Below are positions 1 to 7,337 of a stretch of 64,000 nucleotides of DNA, piece by piece. Origin of the DNA: CAZYMI01 sp964648505 (GTDB lineage Bacteria; Pseudomonadota; Alphaproteobacteria; Micavibrionales; Micavibrionaceae); assembly GCA_964648505.1 (NCBI GenBank), contig CAZYMI010000010.1, positions 1 to 64,000 on the forward strand. The letters run 5' to 3'. The position numbers were made by a program, and so were the translations under genes. How positions within the stretch are numbered: position 1 is the first letter of the stretch; the number at the start of each line of letters is the position of its first letter. Under the pieces are notes generated by a model. That model was not told where the DNA came from, did no database searches, and saw only the letters and a list, made by a program, of their open reading frames with translations.

Positions 1-2958
1 GGTAAAACCAAGATCTATAAGATCTTTTGCAATCGGGATCAGCGCGTCTTTATCTGCATCTTTAACGGAAAGAAAAACCTTTCCTTTTGTAGGCAGAAAA
101 ATACTGGCACCCATTTGTGATTTTGCCATAGCTTGCGACATGTCGGCATCAATGCCCATCACTTCGCCGGTTGATTTCATTTCTGGTCCAAGAAGCGGGT
201 CAACGCCAGGAAAGCGACTAAAAGGGAAAACAGGCGCTTTAACAGCTGTGTGTGTTTTAGACATGCCTTTTAAAATGCCCTTTTCTTTAAAGTCAGCTAG
301 TTTTTCGCCCGCCATAATTCGTGCTGCGATTTTGGCAATAGGTACACCAGTTGCTTTAGCTACAAAAGGAACGGTACGGGATGCGCGGGGGTTTACTTCA
401 AGAATATAGACATCAAGCGCATCGGTTTCCTTGCTGCGTTTAACCGCAAACTGCACATTCATCAGACCCTTTATTTTTAAAGCATCTGCTAAAATGATAG
501 ATTGACGCTCAATTTCTGCAACGGTCTGAGGTGGCAGGGAATGGGGCGGCATAACGCAGGCGCTGTCACCAGAATGAATCCCTGCTTCTTCTATATGTTC
601 CATGATCCCTGTTACATAGGATGTCTGTGTGTCTGCCAGTACATCCACATCGACCTCAACAGCCTCTTTTAAATAACGGTCAAGCAAGATGGGTGAATCG
701 CCCGTCACCTTGACCGCTGATGCCATATATAATGCAAGCTCCTCAGGGTTTTGTACAATTTGCATCGCAGCGCCGCCTAAAACATAAGACGGCCTGATGA
801 CAAGCGGGAATCCAAGTTCCTGGGCTTTATCAAGCGCCTCTTCCGAAGAACGTGCCAGCGCATTAGGGGGCTGCTTTAAGTTTAATTTCTTCAACAGCTT
901 TTGGAATCTCTCGCGGTCTTCGGCCAGATCAATCGCATCAGGTGATGTGCCTAGAATGGGCACGCCTATTTTATCCAATGCCTTAATCAGGTTTAAAGGC
1001 GTTTGGCCGCCAAGCTGTACAATAACGCCGATTAGTTTTCCGTTTTTCTGTTCAGCTTTGATGATTTCAATTACATCTTCTGCGACTAAGGGTTCAAAAT
1101 AAAGCCGGTCGGATGTGTCGTAATCCGTTGAAACAGTTTCAGGATTGCAATTGACCATGATTGTTTCATAACCACAATCATGCAAAGCGTAGCAGGCATG
1201 AACGCAACAGTAATCAAATTCAATGCCTTGGCCAATTCTGTTCGGGCCCCCGCCTAGAATAATAATTTTTTCCTTATTTGTTGGGGCGCATTCATCTTCT
1301 TGATCGTAAGTTGAATACATGTAAGGGGTCGAAGAAGGGATTTCACCTGCGCAGCTGTCAATACATTTATAGACGGGATGCACATTATGTTTGTGGCGCG
1401 CTTTGCGCACGGCATCTTCTGTAACATGCACAATTTTTGCGAGCCGCAGATCTGAAAAACCCATTGATTTCAGGCGACGCCATCCTGCAGCGTCAATCGG
1501 CAGGCCGCCGGCACGAATTTTTTCTTCCTCATCAATAATGACTTTGATGCGTTCAAGAAACCATGAATCGTATTTACAAATAGCATGCACATCATCAACC
1601 GAAAAACCAAAACGAAATGCCTGAGCAATGTATAATATTCTTTGAGGCGTTGGTTTTGAAAGGGCGGCTCGGATCTGGTCAGGGTGCGGAGTTTTTTGAT
1701 CTTTTGAAGGCGCGCCAATGCTAATCTCATCAAAACCCGACAGTCCCTTTTCAAGGGAACGCAGCGCTTTTTGCATCGATTCTTCAAACGATCTGCCAAT
1801 CGCCATCACTTCGCCAACAGATTTCATAGCCGTGGTCAGGTTGTTATCTGTACCTTTAAATTTTTCAAAGGCGAAACGGGGTATTTTTGTCACCACATAG
1901 TCAATGGTGGGTTCGAAAGATGCAGGTGTTTTGCCGCCGGTAATGTCATTTTTAAGTTCATCAAGCGTGTACCCGATAGCCAGCTTGGCAGCAATTTTTG
2001 CAATGGGAAAACCCGTGGCTTTTGAGGCAAGCGCCGATGATCTTGACACACGCGGGTTCATTTCAATGACAACCATGCGGCCATCAGCAGGATTAATAGC
2101 AAACTGCACATTTGATCCGCCAGTTTCAACACCAATTGCGCGCAAGACGGCAATTGATGCGTTGCGCATCACCTGATATTCCTTATCCGTGAGCGTGAGG
2201 GCGGGGGCGATAGTAATGGAATCGCCTGTGTGTACCCCCATGGGATCCACATTTTCAATTGAACAGATGATGATGCAGTTATCAGCGCGGTCGCGCACGA
2301 CTTCCATTTCATATTCTTTCCAGCCTAGCACAGATTCTTCTACCAGAACTTCTGAGACAGGTGATGCTTCAAGCCCTTCTCGAACAATTTTTTCAAATTC
2401 ATCACGGTTATAAGCGATACCGCCACCCGTTCCGGCCAAGGTAAAGGAGGGTCGAATAATAGCGGGCAACCCAACATACGCCATGGCAGACGAAGCTTGC
2501 GAGGCATCGCGCACCATTTGGCTTTTGGGGCTTTCCAGACCTAGCTGGTCCATGCAGTCACGAAATTTCAGGCGATCTTCGGCTTTTTCAATTGCGTCTT
2601 CATTCGCCCCAATCATTTCAACGTTAAATTTTTTCAATGTGCCATTTTTAGAAAGCGCGAGCGCGGTGTTCAGTGCGGTCTGGCCACCCATAGTCGGCAG
2701 CAGAGCATCGGGTCGTTCCTTTTCAATGATTTTTGCAACAATTTCAGGAGTGATAGGTTCAACATACGTTGCATCGGCCATATCGGGGTCGGTCATGATG
2801 GTTGCCGGATTAGAATTCACCAGAATAATTCTATACCCTTCTTCGCGTAAGGCTTTACAAGCCTGTGCGCCTGAATAGTCAAATTCGCAAGCCTGACCGA
2901 TCATAATTGGGCCCGCGCCAATCACGAGAATTGATTTTATATCTGTTCTTTTTGGCAT
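1..2958 (-). CDS. carB: Carbamoyl-phosphate synthase large subunit, C-terminus cut by window edge
   Basis: This is the synthetase subunit that makes carbamoyl phosphate from bicarbonate, ATP and ammonia passed on by CarA, feeding pyrimidine and arginine synthesis. The frame is open from the ATG at 2958 to base 1, giving 986 codons. The family is usually about 1,070-1,090 residues, so roughly the last 100 residues (end of the MGS-like allosteric domain) lie outside the window. The start reads MPKRTDIKSILVIGAGPIMI, a typical CarB start, and the second synthetase half begins with IIILGGGPNRIGQGIEFDY. Both ATP-grasp halves are present and uninterrupted. It starts two bases after the carbonic anhydrase stop, so carA, the anhydrase gene and carB are probably one transcript. 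Identification is secure. Confidence 0.97.
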   Translation of the reverse strand, partial: MPKRTDIKSILVIGAGPIMIGQACEFDYSGAQACKALREEGYRIILVNSNPATIMTDPDMADATYVEPITPEIVAKIIEKERPDALLPTMGGQTALNTALALSKNGTLKKFNVEMIGANEDAIEKAEDRLKFRDCMDQLGLESPKSQMVRDASQASSAMAYVGLPAIIRPSFTLAGTGGGIAYNRDEFEKIVREGLEASPVSEVLVEESVLGWKEYEMEVVRDRADNCIIICSIENVDPMGVHTGDSITIAPALTLTDKEYQVMRNASIAVLRAIGVETGGSNVQFAINPADGRMVVIEMNPRVSRSSALASKATGFPIAKIAAKLAIGYTLDELKNDITGGKTPASFEPTIDYVVTKIPRFAFEKFKGTDNNLTTAMKSVGEVMAIGRSFEESMQKALRSLEKGLSGFDEISIGAPSKDQKTPHPDQIRAALSKPTPQRILYIAQAFRFGFSVDDVHAICKYDSWFLERIKVIIDEEEKIRAGGLPIDAAGWRRLKSMGFSDLRLAKIVHVTEDAVRKARHKHNVHPVYKCIDSCAGEIPSSTPYMYSTYDQEDECAPTNKEKIIILGGGPNRIGQGIEFDYCCVHACYALHDCGYETIMVNCNPETVSTDYDTSDRLYFEPLVAEDVIEIIKAEQKNGKLIGVIVQLGGQTPLNLIKALDKIGVPILGTSPDAIDLAEDRERFQKLLKKLNLKQPPNALARSSEEALDKAQELGFPLVIRPSYVLGGAAMQIVQNPEELALYMASAVKVTGDSPILLDRYLKEAVEVDVDVLADTQTSYVTGIMEHIEEAGIHSGDSACVMPPHSLPPQTVAEIERQSIILADALKIKGLMNVQFAVKRSKETDALDVYILEVNPRASRTVPFVAKATGVPIAKIAARIMAGEKLADFKEKGILKGMSKTHTAVKAPVFPFSRFPGVDPLLGPEMKSTGEVMGIDADMSQAMAKSQMGASIFLPTKGKVFLSVKDADKDALIPIAKDLIDLGFT

Positions 2959-2960
2959 GA

Positions 2961-3587
2961 TTAAGATCCGCTTTTATGAGTGATCGGGATAAAGGTATCT
3001 TGTGTATCGCTGTGTTCCATTAAAGCGCCTTCGTTCATATCAAACAGCCAGGCTTTAATCGTGACCTTCTTTTCAGCCAAAGCTTTTATAACGCTGGGAT
3101 AAGATTTTAAATTTTTTGCACTTTCAAGAATAATTTGTTCTTCAGCAGTGCGGTAAATATCAGCGTTCGCGCTGTGCGCAGCGCAAATATGTTTTGCCCG
3201 ATTAAGGCCTGATTGCGCTACATCGATAAAACTTGTGATTTCATCGTCGTCAATTTTATCAATCAATGCTTTAACCGCGCCACATCCAGTATGCCCTAAA
3301 ACAATAATGGATGTGACATTATTGTAATTTAAAGCAAACTGTAATGCAGCAGCAAGCGCCGTGCCTTTTTTATAAGGCCTAACAATTGCACCCATTGCTT
3401 TATGGGCAAAAAAAGTACCCGGAAGCGCGTTAAAAATGGTTCCAGGATTTGCCCTGGAATCGATGCACGAAATAATAAAGTAATCCGGGTTCTGACCGTT
3501 TTGAATAAGGTCATGCATTGTCGCATTAGGATCTTCATAGTGGGTTTTGCGGAAAACTTTAAACCCTTCAAGCAAATTATTTGGCAT
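2961..3587 (-). CDS. Beta-class carbonic anhydrase between carA and carB
   Basis: This 208-residue protein is a predicted cytoplasmic enzyme interconverting CO2 and bicarbonate. The beta-class zinc site is visible: C41-x-D43-x-R45 in SCIDSRANPG and H99-x-x-C102 in LGHTGCGAV. The segment after the first ligand reads GTFFAHKAMGAIVRPY, whereas common beta enzymes have an R-N-A-G-N type motif there, so this is a divergent branch. It lies 11 bases after carA and 2 bases before carB on the same strand. Because CarB consumes bicarbonate, the position suggests substrate supply to carbamoyl-phosphate synthetase; that role is inferred. No signal peptide is seen. Confidence 0.9.
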   Translation of the reverse strand: MPNNLLEGFKVFRKTHYEDPNATMHDLIQNGQNPDYFIISCIDSRANPGTIFNALPGTFFAHKAMGAIVRPYKKGTALAAALQFALNYNNVTSIIVLGHTGCGAVKALIDKIDDDEITSFIDVAQSGLNRAKHICAAHSANADIYRTAEEQIILESAKNLKSYPSVIKALAEKKVTIKAWLFDMNEGALMEHSDTQDTFIPITHKSGS

Positions 3588-3598
3588 ACGTTTCCCCT

Positions 3599-4798
3599 TT
3601 ATGCGGCTTTGGTTTTTAATTTGCTGGCGCGAATATCATCGATAAAGCGATAAAAAAGATAGTGGCTATCTTGTGGGCCTGGGCTGGCTTCGGGGTGGTA
3701 TTGCACAGAAAAAACAGGTTTGTCTTTAACGCGCAGCCCTTCATTTGATCCATCAAATAAAGATATATGTGTCACTTCACAATTTTTTGGCAGGCTTTCA
3801 GGTATAACTTTAAAGCCGTGGTTTTGTGATGTTATTTCAACCCGGCCTGTTGTTAGATCTTTGACCGGATGGTTTGCGCCACGATGGCCCATATGCATTT
3901 TTTCAGTTGTTCCACCTAGTGCAAGTGCCAGAAGCTGGTGACCTAAACAGATGCCAAAAATGGGGATGTTTCTTTCCATCAAATATTGTATGGCAGGCAC
4001 AGCATATTGCCCCGTGGCAGATGGGTCGCCCGGTCCGTTGGATAAAAACACACCATCGGGTTTGTGATGTAAAACTTCTTCAGCAGTTGATGTGCCCGGC
4101 ATCACGGTTACTTTGCATCCGGCTGTTGCAAGGCAGCGCAGAATATTGCGCTTTGCGCCAAAATCAAGCGCAACCACATGAAATTCAGGGTTGGATTGCA
4201 CACCAAAACCTTGTGCGGGGGACCAAATTGTTTCGTTCCAGATATAGCTTTGAGTACACGACACATCGCTTGCCAGATCCATACCATCAAGGCCAGGCCA
4301 TTTTTGTGCTGTATCTTTTAAGTCATCCAGGTTAAATTCGCCTTTCATATTTACGCAAATAACACCGTTTGGTGCTCCCATATCTCGTATGCGTCGTGTT
4401 AGGGCGCGCGTATCAATTCCGCTGATACCCGGTATGCCATTACGTTTAAGCCAAACATCGAGATTTTCCCGTGCGCGCCAGTTTGCGGGATTTGTAATAT
4501 CTTCCCTGACGATCAGGCCACGAGCAGCGGGGTTAATTGTTTCGATATCTTCCATGTTTGCGCCAACATTGCCGATATGGGGGAAAGTGAAAGTGATAAT
4601 CTGTCCGGCATAGCTAGGGTCTGTTAATATTTCCTGATAACCGGTCATGGATGTGTTAAAGCAAATCTCCCCAACCTTGGTTTCCTGAGCGCCAAAGCCT
4701 TTTCCCCAAAAAATTGTGCCGTCTGCCAGAACAATAACGGCTGTGGCGTCTTTTGGGCGGGCGGTTGCAGCACCTGCTGTGCTTGTGAAAAACTGCAT
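3599..4798 (-). CDS. carA: Carbamoyl-phosphate synthase small (glutaminase) subunit
   Basis: This 399-residue subunit hydrolyses glutamine and channels ammonia to CarB. The N-terminal CPSase small-chain domain covers about residues 15-190, with VLADGTIFWGKGFGA and the NTSMTGYQEILTDPSYAGQ segment. The class I glutamine amidotransferase domain follows, with nucleophile C284 in FGICLGHQ and catalytic H368 and E370 in QYHPEASPGP. The length is normal. A Thr/Ala-rich stretch of about 17 residues precedes the domain, so a slightly later start cannot be excluded. It is first in a probable carA-carbonic anhydrase-carB operon and is divergent from the yqeY-like gene across 144 bases. Confidence 0.97.
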   Translation of the reverse strand: MQFFTSTAGAATARPKDATAVIVLADGTIFWGKGFGAQETKVGEICFNTSMTGYQEILTDPSYAGQIITFTFPHIGNVGANMEDIETINPAARGLIVREDITNPANWRARENLDVWLKRNGIPGISGIDTRALTRRIRDMGAPNGVICVNMKGEFNLDDLKDTAQKWPGLDGMDLASDVSCTQSYIWNETIWSPAQGFGVQSNPEFHVVALDFGAKRNILRCLATAGCKVTVMPGTSTAEEVLHHKPDGVFLSNGPGDPSATGQYAVPAIQYLMERNIPIFGICLGHQLLALALGGTTEKMHMGHRGANHPVKDLTTGRVEITSQNHGFKVIPESLPKNCEVTHISLFDGSNEGLRVKDKPVFSVQYHPEASPGPQDSHYLFYRFIDDIRASKLKTKAA

Positions 4799-4942
4799 CA
4801 GATCACCTTTATTTTGTTATAGTTACGCCAAGTCGCCACAATTCTGGGCCCGGGGGCCAGAAGGGCGGCGGTTGAGGTCGGACAGATTGTTCTGCTAGAA
4901 GAGAGTTTAATAAACAGATTCAAAACAAAAAGGAAGCATAAA

Positions 4943-5407
4943 ATGTCAGGTCTTCGTGAAAAACTCACAACCAAGATGAAAGAAGGCATGAAAGCGGGGG
5001 ATCAGCTTCTGGTTTCAACCGTGCGCATGGTGATTTCTAAAATGAAAGAACAGGATATAGACGGCCGAACCAAGGGTAAACCAGACGGCATATCGGATAC
5101 GGAAATTCTTTCCATGATGCAAGGCATGATTAAACAGCGTCAGGAATCAGCCAAAGTGTACCGCGAGGGCGGGCGTCCGGAGTTAGCTGAAAAAGAAGAG
5201 GCGGAAATTAAGCTGATTGAAAATTTTCTGCCCGCGCAATTATCAGATGTTGAAACAGACGTGGCTGTTGCAAAATTGATCGCTGATGTGGGGGCATCTT
5301 CTGTTAAGGATATGGGGAAGGTGATGGCAGCATTGAAGGAAAAACTGGCAGGCCAAGTGGATATGACGAAGGCTAGCGCGCTCGTAAAGCAGAAACTCGC
5401 GGGGTAA
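4943..5407 (+). CDS. GatB/YqeY domain protein
   Basis: This 154-residue soluble protein matches the YqeY family, which resembles the C-terminal tRNA-binding tail domain of the GatB amidotransferase subunit. The N-terminus (MSGLREKLTTKMKEGMKAGD), the helical middle with QRQESAKVYREGGRPELAEKEEAE and the LPAQLSD segment near residue 95 are all characteristic. The molecular role of stand-alone YqeY proteins is not well defined. It precedes dnaG by 4 bases, and yqeY-dnaG-rpoD is a common alphaproteobacterial order. A purine-rich ribosome site (AAGGAAG) lies just before the ATG. Confidence 0.92.
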   Translation: MSGLREKLTTKMKEGMKAGDQLLVSTVRMVISKMKEQDIDGRTKGKPDGISDTEILSMMQGMIKQRQESAKVYREGGRPELAEKEEAEIKLIENFLPAQLSDVETDVAVAKLIADVGASSVKDMGKVMAALKEKLAGQVDMTKASALVKQKLAG

Positions 5408-5411
5408 TTTT

Positions 5412-7211
5412 ATGGCTTTCCCCCCACGATTTTTGGATGATTTGCGTGATCGGTTGACGCTATCCGAAGTTGTGGGGCGTAAAGTGAAGCTCGCGCGCGC
5501 AGGGCGCGAATATAAAGGATGCTGCCCGTTTCACCGCGAGAAAACGCCATCATTTTACGTGAATGACGATAAGCAGTTTTTCCATTGCTTTGGCTGCGGG
5601 GCGCATGGTGATGCGATTGGTTTTTCAATGCGTCACGATAATTTATCGTTTGTAGAGGCGATTGAGGTGCTGGCTTCTGAAGCTGGTTTGCAGGTGCCGC
5701 AACAATCGCCTGATGATATTCGCAAAGCAGAGGTTGAAAAAACACTGCATACGCTGATGGAAGATGCAGCCGTGTTTTTTGAAACGCAGCTTTTTGATGT
5801 GCCTGAGCATCGTGATGCGTATGACTATATTATAGGCCGTGGCATACGCGATGAAACGTTGAGGGCCTTCCGCGTGGGCTATGCGCCTGCAAACGATCAA
5901 GCGATGCGCAAATATTTAATGGCTAAGGGTTATAGCGATACACAAATGCTGGAAGCTGCCTTGTTGCGGCCTTCTAAACGCGGCGGAGATCCGTATCCGT
6001 TTTTCCGTGACCGCATCATCTTTCCAGTGACCGATCGCAAAGGCCGTGTGATTGCTTTTGGTGGCCGTGTGCTGCCTGAAAATTTGCGCCCAATTACGGG
6101 TGATTTTAAACCACCAAAATATCTCAACTCATCCGATACGCCGTTATTTCATAAGGGCCGAACACTTTATGCACAGGCGCAAGCGAAGTTAGCCGCCAAT
6201 AATAACGCGCCCGTGTTTGTGGTTGAAGGGTATATGGATGTGATTGCTTGTCATCAAGCAGGCTTTCATGGTGCGGTTGCACCACTTGGTACGGCGCTTA
6301 CCGAAGATCAAATTTTACTATTGTGGAAGATGATATCGCAAACGCTGCGCGCGCCGATTTTATGTTTCGATGGCGACGATGCAGGCAGGCGCGCAGCGTT
6401 GCGTGCAGCTGAACGTATTTTGCCTTTACTGAAAGCAGATCATTCTATTCAGATCGCTTTTATGCCTGATGGCGATGATCCTGATACCTTGATTTTAAAG
6501 CAAGGGGCGCAAGGATTTCAGGGGTTTCTTGACCGTGCTATCAGCCTGATTGATTTTTTATGGGCGCACCATGTCGGGCTTTATCCGCTGGCAACACCAG
6601 AAGAAAAGGCGGGCTTGGCTGCACGTCTGGATGATGTATGTAAACGCATTGCTGATAGAACAGTTCAGCAATATTATCAGCGTGAGTTTCGTGATCGGCA
6701 GTTTCAACTTTTTAGAACATCAGTTAAAACTTTTCAAAAAAGATCGTCATTATTAGTGACGCTGCCTGATCCAAAACGTAAGCTTGCTTATAGGCAAGAT
6801 CAGATTTTGTTAGCAACTCTTTTAAACAATCCCAATATATATGCGATGGTGGAAAAAGAATGTTATGGCCTGACTTTATCTGACCCTGTTCTTGATGAAA
6901 TATATCAAAAAATTCTGACCTTGCTCGAAGACGGGGAGCGGGAGTCAATCCTTCAGGCGTTTTCAGATCATCCGGCCCTTGCAGAAGCACTTTCAGATAA
7001 AACTTATGTGCACGCCGCATTTGCCAAACAAGGGGCAGAACCAGAGGAAGCCGTTGCAGGCTTTAAAGATATTCTGTCAAATAAACAAAAACTTTTTTTA
7101 CAAGCTGATATTAAGGCTGCGGGAGAAGCCTTGAAAATACACGGTGATGACGCATCACAGGCCCGCCTGGAAGCATTAAGAAAGCTGGTATCGGCCAATT
7201 CTATCGAATAA
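5412..7211 (+). CDS. dnaG: DNA primase
   Basis: This 599-residue protein makes RNA primers at the replication fork and is recruited by DnaB helicase. The N-terminal CHC2 zinc ribbon is intact (C38, H41, C59, C62 in CCPFH and HCFGCG). The catalytic core follows at about residues 120-240. The TOPRIM fold carries E272 in VVEGYMDV and D320/D322 in CFDGDDAGRRAA. The remainder, from about residue 440, is the weaker-conserved helicase-binding region. The length is normal for the family. It starts 4 bases after the yqeY-like gene and is followed after 126 bases by rpoD. Confidence 0.97.
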   Translation: MAFPPRFLDDLRDRLTLSEVVGRKVKLARAGREYKGCCPFHREKTPSFYVNDDKQFFHCFGCGAHGDAIGFSMRHDNLSFVEAIEVLASEAGLQVPQQSPDDIRKAEVEKTLHTLMEDAAVFFETQLFDVPEHRDAYDYIIGRGIRDETLRAFRVGYAPANDQAMRKYLMAKGYSDTQMLEAALLRPSKRGGDPYPFFRDRIIFPVTDRKGRVIAFGGRVLPENLRPITGDFKPPKYLNSSDTPLFHKGRTLYAQAQAKLAANNNAPVFVVEGYMDVIACHQAGFHGAVAPLGTALTEDQILLLWKMISQTLRAPILCFDGDDAGRRAALRAAERILPLLKADHSIQIAFMPDGDDPDTLILKQGAQGFQGFLDRAISLIDFLWAHHVGLYPLATPEEKAGLAARLDDVCKRIADRTVQQYYQREFRDRQFQLFRTSVKTFQKRSSLLVTLPDPKRKLAYRQDQILLATLLNNPNIYAMVEKECYGLTLSDPVLDEIYQKILTLLEDGERESILQAFSDHPALAEALSDKTYVHAAFAKQGAEPEEAVAGFKDILSNKQKLFLQADIKAAGEALKIHGDDASQARLEALRKLVSANSIE

Positions 7212-7297
7212 AACCAGCCAATTGAGTAAAAAAAGACGAAAATGGACATCTAAACCCCTGACATCTTTTATTATTTTGCAATATAAGGTCTAATTCT

Positions 7298-7312
7298 CGA
7301 ATCAGTGATTCG
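7298..7312. repeat. Short perfect palindrome upstream of rpoD
   Basis: CGAATCA-G-TGATTCG forms a perfect 7+1+7 inverted repeat 25 bases before the rpoD ATG, in the 126-base gap after dnaG. It could be an operator-like site or a small hairpin in the rpoD leader. No known binding motif is recognised, and a 7-base palindrome can arise by chance. Confidence 0.4.
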
Positions 7313-7337
7313 TATTATTTAAAGGCAAACTGGTCCT

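Noticed and set aside
140..2878. Several open frames on the plus strand across carB
   Set aside because: They lie antisense to a clearly conserved CarB frame, have no ribosome sites and show no family resemblance.
4842..4862. GC-rich near-palindrome TTCTGGGCCC-G-GGGGCCAGAA between carA and the yqeY-like gene
   Set aside because: The arms leave a one-base loop and contain a G-G mismatch, there is no T run, and no matching operator is known. It may be a protein site but is not strong enough to list.
5643..6127. Antisense frames in dnaG
   Set aside because: They are shadows of a strongly conserved gene.
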